A stretch of 23,675 nucleotides of DNA from UBA8518 sp041659585 (GCA_041659585.1 JBAZXY010000005.1:1-23675), one strand, 5' to 3'. Numbered from the stretch's first letter, positions 13,267 through 22,481 are shown. Translations and numbers: made by a program. The notes: a model not told the origin generated them from the sequence alone.

Positions 13267-13848
13267 ATGAGAAAAATTATTTTAGCTTCCAAATCGCCAA
13301 GAAGAAAATTTTTATTAGAACAGATTGGTCTTAAGTTTGATATTCATGAAAGTGATTATGATGAAGATATGCAGGCTATGACTGACCCGCATGAGCTGGT
13401 TAAATTTTTAGCACTGAATAAGGCACGTGATGTTGCCAAGCACTATGATGACGCTATCGTCATTGGGGCGGATACCTTTGTTATTTTTAAGGATAAATTT
13501 ATTGGAAAGCCGAAAAATGAGCAAGACGCCAGAGAGACATTGCATAATTTTTCGGGCAAGGAACATGAGGTGGTGACTGGTTTTGCTATTATTGATACCC
13601 GAAATAATGTTATAATCAATGATGTTGGGATGGCTTCGGTAAAATTTAGAGACTTATCCGAAGCGGAAATTGATAATTATATCGCTACGGGAGAACCTAT
13701 GACAAGAGCAGGTTCTTATGGTTTGATGGAAAGAGCGGCGGTATTGATTGAAAGTATTAATGGCGATTTCTATTCTGTCATTGGATTGCCATTGAATAAA
13801 GTTTATATAAATTTATTGAAAATGGGAGTGGATGCACTTAAATTATAG
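13267..13848 (+). CDS. maf: Maf-family nucleoside triphosphate pyrophosphatase
   Basis: The 193-residue protein has all Maf landmarks: SKSPRRKFLLEQIG (8-21), the catalytic GADT with Asp69, IGKP with Lys81, SGKEHEVVTGF, TGEPMTRAGSYG, and the C-terminal VIGLPLNKVY. Maf proteins hydrolyse non-canonical or modified NTPs (dTTP/UTP, m5CTP and similar) to the monophosphate and pyrophosphate, keeping damaged nucleotides out of DNA and RNA; some members affect septum formation when overproduced. Which Maf subfamily it belongs to (YhdE-like dTTPase or YceF-like m7GTPase) is not certain. The monophosphate it releases is a plausible substrate for the neighbouring NDT-fold proteins. Confidence 0.93.
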   Translation: MRKIILASKSPRRKFLLEQIGLKFDIHESDYDEDMQAMTDPHELVKFLALNKARDVAKHYDDAIVIGADTFVIFKDKFIGKPKNEQDARETLHNFSGKEHEVVTGFAIIDTRNNVIINDVGMASVKFRDLSEAEIDNYIATGEPMTRAGSYGLMERAAVLIESINGDFYSVIGLPLNKVYINLLKMGVDALKL

Positions 13849-13874
13849 ATGGATTATAAATTTAAAAAATATTT

Positions 13875-14288
13875 ATGAAAATTATTATTTGCGGAAGCAT
13901 GACGGCGGCTAAAAGAATGGTGGAAATTGAAGCCGGCTTGAAAGAGTTGGGGCATGAAGTTATCCTGCCCAGGTTCGCGCTCGAGTATGCTCAAATGAGC
14001 TCAATGGAAGAGATGCATTCAGAGTCCGTGAAAAACAAAATGGACCATGATCTGATTCGGGATTATTTTGAAGAAATCAAGCAGGGCGATGCCGTGCTGA
14101 TTATCAATGATGAGCGCAAAGACATTGCCAATTATATCGGTGGCAATTCTTTTCTGGAAATGGCTTTTGCTCATGTGTTGCATAAAGAGGTTTTTCTTTT
14201 GAATCCGATTCCAGAGATGGGGTATTCCGATGAATTGATCGCGATGCAGCCAGTGATATTAAATGGTGATTTAAATTTAATTAAATAA
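13875..14288 (+). CDS. Nucleoside 2-deoxyribosyltransferase-like protein (second copy)
   Basis: The 137-residue protein begins MKIIICGSMT, the first strand and phosphate-binding loop of NDT/DNPH1-like proteins. It continues through a helical middle (about 11-70), a strand GDAVLIINDE (71-80) and NYIGGNSFLEMAFAHVLHKEVFLLNP (87-111), where Glu95 in SFLEM sits at the catalytic Glu position. It is the same length as the first copy (12268-12681) but has little sequence identity to it, so the two are unlikely to be recent duplicates. Likely substrates are nucleotides or nucleosides; this is inference from the fold. Its stop codon overlaps the start of the PAP2 gene (TAATG), showing translational coupling. 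Confidence 0.75.
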   Translation: MKIIICGSMTAAKRMVEIEAGLKELGHEVILPRFALEYAQMSSMEEMHSESVKNKMDHDLIRDYFEEIKQGDAVLIINDERKDIANYIGGNSFLEMAFAHVLHKEVFLLNPIPEMGYSDELIAMQPVILNGDLNLIK

Positions 14289-14827
14289 TGGAGCTGCAAA
14301 TAGTAAAATTTTTTAATCGCTGGGGGTGGGGAACGAAAATTGATTTTCTAACACGTGCTATCAGTTATATTCCTTTCCTTGGTATTTCTTGGTCGGTTAT
14401 TGCAATGGCCATTTTTTTCTTGGATAAGTATAATGGACATAGGATAGCAATTACTATGACAATGGCTATTGGGTTGCACTTCATCATAACAGCAGGTTTA
14501 ATAAAGCGCTTCTTGGGACGATATTTCAAAAAGAATAGGCCATATATAGCATATTCCAATGACATCTTTCCATTAGGCAAGAGACATATTGATTCATCAT
14601 TTCCTTCAAGTCACATGTCGGCCAATCTAGCATTGTTAGTGGTGGTAGCTTATTTTTATCCATCTATTATGACAGTGGCTATCGTTTGGGCGCTGGGAAT
14701 GGCTTTCGCCAGACTACACAACGGTATGCATTATCTCAGCGACGTGGTGGCCGGAGCCGTTTTGGGGGTGATCTATGGAATAGTAGGTATCGCTTACGCC
14801 CAAGCATTGATTGCTTTTATTTTTTAG
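14288..14827 (+). CDS. PAP2-family membrane phosphatase
   Basis: The 179-residue protein has about five hydrophobic segments (about 25-45, 53-72, 110-126, 127-142 and 152-178). The PAP2 phosphatase motifs are present: NRP (83-85) for motif 1, FPSSH with Pro106-His109 for motif 2, and RLHNGMH with Arg142 and His148 (R-x5-H, the nucleophile region) plus Asp152 for motif 3. The Lys usually seven residues before the RP of motif 1 is not at that spot; Arg78 may substitute. Family members remove phosphate from undecaprenyl pyrophosphate, phosphatidylglycerol phosphate or other lipid phosphates; undecaprenyl-carrier recycling is the likeliest role given the wall enzymes nearby, but is not proven. 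It is the last gene of the lysS operon. Confidence 0.88.
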   Translation: MELQIVKFFNRWGWGTKIDFLTRAISYIPFLGISWSVIAMAIFFLDKYNGHRIAITMTMAIGLHFIITAGLIKRFLGRYFKKNRPYIAYSNDIFPLGKRHIDSSFPSSHMSANLALLVVVAYFYPSIMTVAIVWALGMAFARLHNGMHYLSDVVAGAVLGVIYGIVGIAYAQALIAFIF

Positions 14828-14852
14828 AATTACAACAATACATTTATATTGC

Positions 14853-14886
14853 AACTCATTTCGTTTGGCGAAATGAGTTATTTTTT
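14853..14886 (+). terminator. Rho-independent terminator of the lysS-PAP2 operon
   Basis: AACTCATTTCG (14853-14863) pairs perfectly with CGAAATGAGTT (14869-14879), loop TTTGG, followed by ATTTTTT. It is the cleanest terminator in the window. Confidence 0.95.
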
Positions 14887-14966
14887 AAGAGAATAGACAG
14901 GTTTTGGAAATTGAAAAATTTCTAAAAAAGAAAAGTGGTATCTAGTTAGAGGTTTGGCGCCTGGTA

Positions 14967-14995
14967 TTGCAAAAAAGCCTTTGAACTGGTATGAT
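14967..14995 (+). promoter_or_regulatory. Promoter of the tyrS-pheST-valS run
   Basis: TTGCAA (14967-14972), a 17-bp spacer and TATGAT (14990-14995). The predicted leader is about 58 nt, too short for a T-box. Bases 14887-14966 hold only a small GAAATT/AATTTC hairpin and nothing else I can support. Confidence 0.7.
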
Positions 14996-15060
14996 TTAGA
15001 TATATTGGAGCAAATAAAGAGGCTCTGGCTAGGCAAATTATAAAATTATAAGCATATTTT

Positions 15061-16266
15061 ATGGAGAATTTAGAAAAAAAAGTGGATGAAATCTTGGAAA
15101 GGGGTGTTTTGATGGATTTTTTACCAACAAAAAAAGAATTCAAGGGGGCTTTGTTGAGTGGAAAAAAACTCCGTTTTTATATGGGAGCTGATCCAACTGC
15201 TAAAGCGCTTCATTTGGGTCATGCCCAAAATTTGATGGTGCTAGAGGATTTCCGAAAGTTAGGTCATGAGGTAATCTTTTTGATTGGAGATTTCACGGGC
15301 ATGATTGGTGATCCGAGTGATAAATCATCTGCACGTGTGAAGCAGACACCGCAACAAGTGCAGGAAAACTTTGCAGCGTGGAAAGAGCAGACGAAAAACA
15401 TTCTTGATTTTGATGCCAGGGAAAATCCAGTACAAATTAAATATAATTCAGAGTGGTTGGGGAAATTGAATTTTGCAGAAGTGCTGGAGTTGGCGAGTAA
15501 TTTTACGGTGCAGCAGATGTTGGAGCGGGACATGTTTGCCAAGAGAATGAGGGCAGAAAAACCGATTTATATTCATGAATTTATGTATCCGCTGATGCAG
15601 GGCTATGACAGTGTTGTGATGGATGTGGATGTGGAGCTGTGCGGTACAGATCAGATTTTTAATGCCTTGGCTGGCAGGACGCTGATGCAAAAATTGAAAA
15701 ATAAAAATAAGTTTGTGGTGGCGACAAAGCTGATTGCTGATGAGAAAACTGGCATGTTAATGTCGAAATCTAATGGAACAGGAGTTTTTCTAGGTATGGA
15801 TGCGAATAGTCTTTTTGGCGCGATTATGTCACAGACAGATGGAATGTTGAAACCTTTATTTCTTGGTTGTACGCGAGTGGCGTTGGTAGAAATTGACGAG
15901 TTGATGAGGTTGGAAAATCCCCGAGACGCGAAAGTGCGTTTGGCCTTTGAGATTGTGAAAATTTACCATGGCGCAGAAGAAGCGCAAAAAGCCCAGGACT
16001 ATTTCGTGCGGACGATTTCCAACAAGGAAATGCCGGCGGAAGTGGCGGAAGTGGATGTGGCGAAGGAGGAAATCAAATTGATGGAGTTTATTGTCCTGGC
16101 GGGACTGGCCAAGAGCAATGGCGAAGCTCGGAGAAAGATTGAGCAGGGTGGGGTGGAGGTGCAGGAAAAGAAAGAGCTTGATTGGCAAAGAATGCTCACC
16201 AAGGAAGATGTGGGCGCGGTAGTGAAGGTGGGAAAATTTAATTTTGTGAAAATCAAATTTGTGTAA
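15061..16266 (+). CDS. tyrS: Tyrosyl-tRNA synthetase
   Basis: The 401-residue class I synthetase charges tRNA-Tyr. Its Rossmann catalytic domain has RFYMGADPTAKALHLGHAQN with the HIGH-type HLGH at 51-54, FLIGDFTGMIGDPSDKS, and MYPLMQGYDSVVMDVDVELCGTDQ (tyrosine pocket). The KMSKS-type loop reads MLMSKS (232-237), so the first Lys of KMSKS is Leu. A C-terminal S4 RNA-binding domain is present (about 338-400: LMEFIVLAGLAKSNGEARRKI). The layout and motifs resemble the TyrZ-like bacterial group rather than E. coli TyrS. The start at ATG 15061 has no ribosome site. pheS follows after 56 bp. Confidence 0.95.
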   Translation: MENLEKKVDEILERGVLMDFLPTKKEFKGALLSGKKLRFYMGADPTAKALHLGHAQNLMVLEDFRKLGHEVIFLIGDFTGMIGDPSDKSSARVKQTPQQVQENFAAWKEQTKNILDFDARENPVQIKYNSEWLGKLNFAEVLELASNFTVQQMLERDMFAKRMRAEKPIYIHEFMYPLMQGYDSVVMDVDVELCGTDQIFNALAGRTLMQKLKNKNKFVVATKLIADEKTGMLMSKSNGTGVFLGMDANSLFGAIMSQTDGMLKPLFLGCTRVALVEIDELMRLENPRDAKVRLAFEIVKIYHGAEEAQKAQDYFVRTISNKEMPAEVAEVDVAKEEIKLMEFIVLAGLAKSNGEARRKIEQGGVEVQEKKELDWQRMLTKEDVGAVVKVGKFNFVKIKFV

Positions 16267-16322
16267 ATGGAAATAGGTTTTGTAAAAGCAATGGAATATT
16301 AGTAGCTAAATTAAAAAATATT

Positions 16323-17375
16323 ATGTTAGAAGAAAAAATTCTGGCCATTAGAGCAGAAGCCTTGGAGAAAATTAATCACGTAAAGACAGATATTTTTGAA
16401 ATTGAGAAAAAATATTTAGGCCGTAAGAGTGAGTTCGTGAGCATCTTGAAAGCGCTCAAAGATCTGTCGCCGGAAGAAAAAAAGAAAATTGGAGAATTGG
16501 CGAATCGGGCGAAACAGGAGATTATGGAAGTTCTGGAAAAAAAGAAGGCGCAGTTGCAAAGTGCCAGTTTTGATTTTGAAAAAGAACGCATTGATATCAC
16601 TATTCCAGGAAAGAAGCAGGCTTATGGACATCTACATATTCTTTCTACGGTGCAAAAAGACATTGAAGACATCTTCACTTCAATGGGATTTGAAATCGCT
16701 GATGGTCCGGAAATAGAAATTGAGCATTATAATTTTGATCAACTTAACATTCCGAAGGACCATCCAGGACGAGATATGCAAGATACTTTTTGGCTGAAGG
16801 CTGCTGCACAGAGCAAGAAGGTGAAAACAGGCGATATTAGCGAGCGCACACTTTTGCGCACGCAAACTTCTCCAGTGCAAGTGCGCTATATGGAAAGCAA
16901 CACCCCGCCTTTCAGGATTATTGTTCCAGGGCGAGTCTTTCGCAATGAGGCGACTGACGCTTCCCATGAACACACTTTCAACCAGTTTGAAGCTTTGGTA
17001 GTGGGAGATGATATTAGCGTGGGCAATTTCAAATATATTGCACAGAAGTTTTTTTCAGAATTTTTTGGTCAAAAAATGAGCGTTCGATTGCGCCCAGGTT
17101 ATTTTCCTTTTGTGGAACCGGGATTTGAATTTGATATTTCCTGCACGGTGTGCGGCGGTCGGGGTTGCTCTTCTTGCAAACACACAGGTTGGTTGGAAAT
17201 CGGTGGTTGCGGGATGGTTAATCAAAGCGTATTTGTTTCCGCCGGCTATCCCAGAAACAAATATCAGGGCTTTGCTTGGGGATTTGGCTTGGAGCGATTA
17301 GCGATGATGAAGTATAAAATTTCCGATGCGCGTCTATTTGAAAGCGGTGACTTGCGGTTTATCAAACAATTCTAA
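16323..17375 (+). CDS. pheS: Phenylalanyl-tRNA synthetase alpha subunit
   Basis: The 350-residue catalytic subunit works with PheT as an (alpha-beta)2 enzyme that charges tRNA-Phe. An N-terminal coiled coil (about 1-85) binds tRNA. The class II core has YGHLHILSTVQKDIEDIF, GPEIEIEHYNFDQLNIPKDHPGRD, the motif 2 region VPGRVFRNEATDASHEHTFNQFE, and motif 3 GFAWGFGLERLAMMKY. A four-cysteine insertion (Cys274, Cys277, Cys282, Cys285) sits before GGCGMVNQSV; similar CxxC-GGxG-CxxC knuckles occur in some other bacterial PheS, so it is not unique. There is no ribosome site at ATG 16323. pheT follows after 10 bp. Confidence 0.97.
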   Translation: MLEEKILAIRAEALEKINHVKTDIFEIEKKYLGRKSEFVSILKALKDLSPEEKKKIGELANRAKQEIMEVLEKKKAQLQSASFDFEKERIDITIPGKKQAYGHLHILSTVQKDIEDIFTSMGFEIADGPEIEIEHYNFDQLNIPKDHPGRDMQDTFWLKAAAQSKKVKTGDISERTLLRTQTSPVQVRYMESNTPPFRIIVPGRVFRNEATDASHEHTFNQFEALVVGDDISVGNFKYIAQKFFSEFFGQKMSVRLRPGYFPFVEPGFEFDISCTVCGGRGCSSCKHTGWLEIGGCGMVNQSVFVSAGYPRNKYQGFAWGFGLERLAMMKYKISDARLFESGDLRFIKQF

Positions 17376-17385
17376 ATATAATCTT

Positions 17386-19791
17386 ATGAAATATAGCTAC
17401 AATTGGTTACAGGAACTAACTGATACAAAATTAAGTCCGGAAGAATTGCGAGAATTAGTCACCTTGCACGCTTTTGAAGTCGAGGGTTTGGAAAAAGTGG
17501 GTGCGGATTTTGCCGGAGTGGTGGTGGGAAAGATTTTAGAAATTGCCAAGCATCCCAATGCGGATAAGTTGCAGTTGACGAAAGTGGATGCGGGAGATGA
17601 AATTTTGGAGATTGTCTGTGGAGCTCGCAATATCACTGTGGGAGATATGGTGCCGGTGGCTATGGTGGGAGCAAAATTGCCTAATGGATTGGAAATCAAG
17701 GAGGCGGAAATTCGCGGAGAGAAATCCTTTGGGATGTTGTGTGCTCAGGATGAGCTAGGCTTGGGAGCTGATCACGCGGGCATTTTTCTTTTAGATGCCC
17801 AAGCTAAAATCGGCACTCCGCTGGCAGATTATTTGAATATGGCAGATAGTATTTTGGACATTGATATTTTGCCTAATCGGGCGCATGATTGTTTGAGTTA
17901 TGTGGGCATGGCACGAGAAATCGTGGCCTTGGAGACGTATCATCTCAACGCAAAAAAAGCCTCTTTTGACTATGATTATGCAGGCTTGATTTTACCTAAG
18001 AAAAAATCGAAAAAAGTGGCGGTAGAAATCAAGGATATAGACTTGTGTTCCCGTTATATGGCGGTAGTGATGGAGGATATTGAAGTGGGAGAATCACCGG
18101 CGTGGATGCAAGCGCGTTTGCTGACATCAGGGATTCGTCCGATTAATAATATTGTGGATGCCACTAATTATGTAATGTTGGAATTGGGACAGCCTTTGCA
18201 TGCTTTTGATTGGGATGAGATTTCCAGTAGTAAAGCGCAGGCTAATATTGTGGTGCGTCGGGCAAAAAAAGGTGAAAAAATAACGCTTTTGGATGAATCT
18301 GTGAAAGAGTTATCTAATCAAGATTTGGTGATTGCTAATGAAAAAACAGCCCTGGCCATTGCTGGTGTGATGGGTGGAAAGCATTCTGGTATCAATGCTA
18401 AGACTAGAACAATTGTTTTGGAAAGTGCTAATTTTAATGCTACAGCCGTTCGAAAAACACGTACTACTCTAGGCATCAAGACAGATGCGTCCGATCGTTT
18501 TGAAAAGGAATTGGATCCAAATTTGGCAGAAAAAGCTATGGTGCGCTTGGTGGAAATTATCGAACACATTGCTCATGGAAAAATGGAAGGTCAAATGGAT
18601 AGCTATCCCAAAGCAATTAAGCCGTGGAAAATTAAATTGGATCTAGCTTATGTAGATAGGTTGTTGGGAGAGCAAGTGCCTTTCAAGAAAATCGGACAGA
18701 TGTTGAATTTATTAGACATTAAAATTTCCGGCCAAGCTTCGATGGTGACTCTAGAGATTCCCACTTTTCGAGTAGATCTGAAAACTCCAGAGGATTTGAT
18801 CGAAGAAATCGGTCGCATATTCGGCTATCAGAATATCCAGCCACAACCTATTTTGGGAGAATTGGTGGCGCCAAAAATAAATCACGAGAGATTTTTTGAG
18901 AGAAAAGTGAAAGAATTGCTGAATGGTTTGGGGATGGATGAAATATATAATTATTCTTTCTATAGCCACAAAGATAGGAGTAATTGTAAGTTAGAAGAAG
19001 TGCCACATTTGGAATTGGAAAATCCCATGAATCCGGAGCAGCAATGCATGCGCGTTAGTTTGGTGCCGGGAATATTGCATAATGTCAAAAATAATTTAAA
19101 AAACTATAAGAGTTTGGCTTTTTTTGAAAGTGGTCGGACATATTTGCCGAAAGGCGAGGTATTGCCTGAGGAGAGGAAGAAAATTGTTATGGCTCTTGTA
19201 TTAGAACAAGACAAGAATAGTGAGACATTTTTTGCATCCAAAGGGATGGTAGAAAATTTGTTAGAAAAAATAGGTGTGCCAAAAGTCGCTTTTACGGAGA
19301 TAGATTCTTCCATGAGTCACGCTTTAGGATTATGGCATCCTACGCGGAGTGCGCAACTGACCGTCGCAGGGCAATCAACTGTTCTTGGCTACATAGGAGA
19401 AATCAATCCTTTCGTTTTGGCGTCATTCAAAATTGCGAAACGAGTCGCGCTAGTGGAGTTGGATTTGGGATTATTGTTGGATAATATAGTTGAAGACAGA
19501 CAGTTTGTAGAATTGCGTAAATATCCTACGGTGGTGCGTGATATTTCCATGTTAACAGATCGGCAGGTGCACGTGGGAGAAATTATGCAGGCTATCAAAG
19601 TGGCGGGAGGTGGATTAATTTTGGACGTGGAGCTATTTGATATTTTTCAAAAAGAGGAGGGAAACAGTTTAGCTTACCACATTGAGATTGGTAACGCGGA
19701 GCGGACTTTGGAAAGTGCTGAAGTGGATAGTGTGATGGAAAAAATCCAAACTAGTCTGGCGAAAAATTTTGGAGTGGCTATTCGGAAATAG
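17386..19791 (+). CDS. pheT: Phenylalanyl-tRNA synthetase beta subunit
   Basis: The start is set at ATG 17386, giving MKYSYNWLQELTD, the usual PheT beginning; an earlier in-frame ATG at 17326 lies inside pheS. The 801 residues match the family length. Domains in order: EMAP-II-like tRNA-binding OB fold (about 40-150: VVVGKILEIAKHPNADKLQL), B3/B4 editing domain (about 215-385), B5 (about 400-475), a catalytic-like core, and a C-terminal FDX-ACB anticodon domain (about 712-801, starting YPTVVRDISML). The beta subunit binds tRNA and hydrolyses mischarged Tyr-tRNA-Phe. It forms one transcription unit with pheS. Confidence 0.97.
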   Translation: MKYSYNWLQELTDTKLSPEELRELVTLHAFEVEGLEKVGADFAGVVVGKILEIAKHPNADKLQLTKVDAGDEILEIVCGARNITVGDMVPVAMVGAKLPNGLEIKEAEIRGEKSFGMLCAQDELGLGADHAGIFLLDAQAKIGTPLADYLNMADSILDIDILPNRAHDCLSYVGMAREIVALETYHLNAKKASFDYDYAGLILPKKKSKKVAVEIKDIDLCSRYMAVVMEDIEVGESPAWMQARLLTSGIRPINNIVDATNYVMLELGQPLHAFDWDEISSSKAQANIVVRRAKKGEKITLLDESVKELSNQDLVIANEKTALAIAGVMGGKHSGINAKTRTIVLESANFNATAVRKTRTTLGIKTDASDRFEKELDPNLAEKAMVRLVEIIEHIAHGKMEGQMDSYPKAIKPWKIKLDLAYVDRLLGEQVPFKKIGQMLNLLDIKISGQASMVTLEIPTFRVDLKTPEDLIEEIGRIFGYQNIQPQPILGELVAPKINHERFFERKVKELLNGLGMDEIYNYSFYSHKDRSNCKLEEVPHLELENPMNPEQQCMRVSLVPGILHNVKNNLKNYKSLAFFESGRTYLPKGEVLPEERKKIVMALVLEQDKNSETFFASKGMVENLLEKIGVPKVAFTEIDSSMSHALGLWHPTRSAQLTVAGQSTVLGYIGEINPFVLASFKIAKRVALVELDLGLLLDNIVEDRQFVELRKYPTVVRDISMLTDRQVHVGEIMQAIKVAGGGLILDVELFDIFQKEEGNSLAYHIEIGNAERTLESAEVDSVMEKIQTSLAKNFGVAIRK

Positions 19792-19816
19792 CTGGCATGC
19801 ACAGTTTATTTGCCAG
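19792..19816 (+). other. Small hairpin between pheT and valS
   Basis: CTGGCA (19792-19797) pairs with TGCCAG (19811-19816) directly after the pheT stop. No T-run follows at once (GGTGAAAACG), so it is not a convincing terminator; it may be a processing or pause site before valS. Confidence 0.3.
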
Positions 19817-19860
19817 GGTGAAAACGTATTTTTAAGCAGTAAATTTTTTTATTAATTGCT

Positions 19861-22443
19861 ATGCGAGAAATTTCGAAACAGTTTGATTTTAAAAAAAGAG
19901 AAAGTGAAATCTATGCCGCTTGGGAAGAGAGGGGTTATTTTAATCCGGACAACGTCAAATCTTCTAAAAAGTATTGCAATGTACTTCCACCGCCTAATGC
20001 TAATGGAGAGTTGCATCTTGGGCATGCTTGCGGTTACACCGTGATGGATATTTTTGGGCGCTATGAACGCATGAATGGTAAGAAAGTGCTGCTATTGCCG
20101 GGCAAGGATCATGCTGGGATTCAAACGCAGGTGGTGTATGAGCGCAAAATAAAAGCTGAGCGCGGCATCACACGGCATGAATTGGGGCGAGAGAAATTCT
20201 ATCAGGAGAGTTATGCTTTTTGTACGGATCGATCCAACTACATGCGTTCGCAAGAAAAGAAAATTGGCATCAGTGCGGATTGGTCACGGGAGAAATTCAC
20301 TCTAGACCCAGATACTTTGAAAATCGCCATGGAGACGTTTGTGAAGTTATATCGCGACGGATTGGTGTATAAAGGGGAGCGCATCATTAATTGGTGTCCG
20401 CGCTGTGCTACAGCTCTTTCTGACGTAGAAGTGATTCACCAAGAAAAAGAAGGTAAAATGTATCATATTAAATATCCCATTAAAGATTCCAAAGAATTTT
20501 TAGTGGTGGCTACTACCCGACCGGAGACGATGTTGGGGGATACGGCAGTGGCAGTTAATCCTAAGGATAAAAGATTTCTGAGTTTTATCGGACAAACATT
20601 AATTTTGCCTTTGCAGGAACGGGAGATCCCTGTTATTGCGGACCGACGGATTGATATGGAGTTTGGAACGGGGGTGGTGAAAATCACTCCGGCACATGAT
20701 CCATTGGACTGGAAAATCGGTAAGGATCATAAATTAGAAGAACTGCAAGTCATCAATGAAAAGGCGGAAATCACCGAAATTGGCGGTAAATATGCTGGAA
20801 TGGATGTGCTCGTAGCCAGAGTGCAAATAGTGAAGGATTTGGCAGAGCTCGGGTTGTTGGAAAAAGAAGAAAATTTGACCAACAATGTTTCTGCTTGTGA
20901 GCGCTGCAAAACAGCCATTGAGCCGCTTATTTCCAAACAATGGTTTGTATCAGTGGACGGCGAAAAACATTCCTTCAAAAAAGAAACCTTGGCTTTGATT
21001 AAATCAGGCAAAGTGGATATTTATCCAGAAAATTTCAAGAAAGTGCTAATTAATTGGATTGCTAATTTGGAAGATTGGTGCATCTCGCGCCAGATTTGGT
21101 GGGGGCCACAATTTCCAGTGTGGTATCGCGGTGAGGAGGTGTATGTAGGCTTGGAGGCGCCGAAGCAAAATAATGGCAAGAGTAAATGGGTACAGGATGA
21201 AAACACTTTTGATACGTGGTTTTCTTCTAGCCAGTGGCCCTACACTGCCTTGGGCTATCCCAAAGGCAAGGACTATCGAAATTTCTATCCAACCGATATG
21301 ATGATTATGGGGCGGGACCTGCTTTTCTTGTGGGCAGCCAGGATGTTGATATTAGGAGCCTATCGCACCGGCAAAGCTCCTTTCAAACATCTCTATTTCA
21401 CTGGACTAATTTTGGACAAGGATGGACAGAAATTTTCTAAATCTAAAGGCAACGGAGTAGACCCCCTGGAGACCATTGAAAAATTTGGCGCGGATGCGTT
21501 GCGCTTGAGTTTAGTGATGGATATTGCTCCGGGACAAGATACACGTTTGTTTGAAGAAAAAGTAGAAAGCTTCCGTAATTTTGTCACTAAATTGTGGAAT
21601 ATTTTTCGTTACTGCGAACAATCAGATGTTAATTTCAGCTTAGTAGAAAAAATCAGCAAAAAAGATTTGAAGACTTTGAGTGACAGGTGGATTATTTCGG
21701 AGCTGGAAGAAACCACTGCCAAGGTGACGCAACTCATGAAAGATAAGAATATTTCTTTGGCGCAAGACACATTGCGAAAATTTACTTGGGACAGTTTTGC
21801 TTCATGGTACCTAGAAATCCATAAGATTGAGAAAAATACCAAGGTATTGGGCTATGTGCTGGATCGCATTTTGAAAATGTGGCATCCCTTTACTCCATTT
21901 GTCACCGAGGAGATCTTTGGTATTTTGAAGGAGGGCGAAGAAACGCTGATGATGGCTGCTTGGCCGAAGAGTGAGAAAAAATTCATTAATCCAGATGCTA
22001 ACAAGGATTTCTCCGACCTAGTGAATTTAATCACCATGATTCGCAATCTCAAATCCAGCTATCGCATTGACCAGGCACAGCTTTTGGAAGTGTATTGCGA
22101 AGAAAAAATTGAGAAAGAAATCATTGAGAAGCTAGCTCGCGTGAGCATAGCGCAAGGAGCCACTTTTAACAAGCGCAAGATGATTAAATTAGCTACTTCT
22201 AAAAGAGTACTTTATTTGGATATTGCCAAATCCATAGATATTACAAAAGAACTGGAAAGTGCTCGCAAGGAAATTGGAGAATTGGAAAATCTCATTGGAA
22301 AAAACGAAGGAATGTTGAAAAACAAAAATTTCGTAGCGGGCGCGCCGGCTGCGGTGATTGAGGCGACCAAAACAAGAATAGCCGAATACAAAAGCCGGCT
22401 GAAGGTGAAGAAAGAGCTGGTGAAAGATTTGGGGAAATTATAA
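19861..22443 (+). CDS. valS: Valyl-tRNA synthetase
   Basis: The 860-residue class I enzyme charges tRNA-Val. It has LPPPNANGELHLGHA with HLGH at 52-55; PGKDHAGIQTQ, which separates ValRS from IleRS; the zinc/editing segments INWCPRCATALSDVEV and CERCKTAIEPLISKQWF; the editing domain TTRPETMLGDTAVAVNP; FDTWFSSSQWPY; and a KMSKS-type KFSKS (524-528). The anticodon domain follows, then a C-terminal coiled-coil arm (about 795-860, rich in Glu, Lys and Leu) typical of ValRS. The length is slightly short for the family. The start at ATG 19861 has a T-rich leader without a ribosome site. It is the last gene of the synthetase run. Confidence 0.97.
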   Translation: MREISKQFDFKKRESEIYAAWEERGYFNPDNVKSSKKYCNVLPPPNANGELHLGHACGYTVMDIFGRYERMNGKKVLLLPGKDHAGIQTQVVYERKIKAERGITRHELGREKFYQESYAFCTDRSNYMRSQEKKIGISADWSREKFTLDPDTLKIAMETFVKLYRDGLVYKGERIINWCPRCATALSDVEVIHQEKEGKMYHIKYPIKDSKEFLVVATTRPETMLGDTAVAVNPKDKRFLSFIGQTLILPLQEREIPVIADRRIDMEFGTGVVKITPAHDPLDWKIGKDHKLEELQVINEKAEITEIGGKYAGMDVLVARVQIVKDLAELGLLEKEENLTNNVSACERCKTAIEPLISKQWFVSVDGEKHSFKKETLALIKSGKVDIYPENFKKVLINWIANLEDWCISRQIWWGPQFPVWYRGEEVYVGLEAPKQNNGKSKWVQDENTFDTWFSSSQWPYTALGYPKGKDYRNFYPTDMMIMGRDLLFLWAARMLILGAYRTGKAPFKHLYFTGLILDKDGQKFSKSKGNGVDPLETIEKFGADALRLSLVMDIAPGQDTRLFEEKVESFRNFVTKLWNIFRYCEQSDVNFSLVEKISKKDLKTLSDRWIISELEETTAKVTQLMKDKNISLAQDTLRKFTWDSFASWYLEIHKIEKNTKVLGYVLDRILKMWHPFTPFVTEEIFGILKEGEETLMMAAWPKSEKKFINPDANKDFSDLVNLITMIRNLKSSYRIDQAQLLEVYCEEKIEKEIIEKLARVSIAQGATFNKRKMIKLATSKRVLYLDIAKSIDITKELESARKEIGELENLIGKNEGMLKNKNFVAGAPAAVIEATKTRIAEYKSRLKVKKELVKDLGKL

Positions 22444-22481
22444 TATTCCCAGAGGAATATAATTTTCAGCGAATTAATTTT

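Noticed and set aside
14887..15060. T-box leader upstream of tyrS
   Set aside because: The predicted leader is only about 58 nt and shows neither a specifier-loop layout nor a T-box-like conserved element; no terminator/antiterminator pair before the ATG.
17142..17180. PheS four-cysteine knuckle as a novel insertion
   Set aside because: Comparable CxxC-GGxG-CxxC segments are known in PheS of other bacteria, so it is not unusual in itself.
19792..19816. Terminator between pheT and valS
   Set aside because: The 6-bp stem lacks a directly following T-run; kept only as a minor hairpin.
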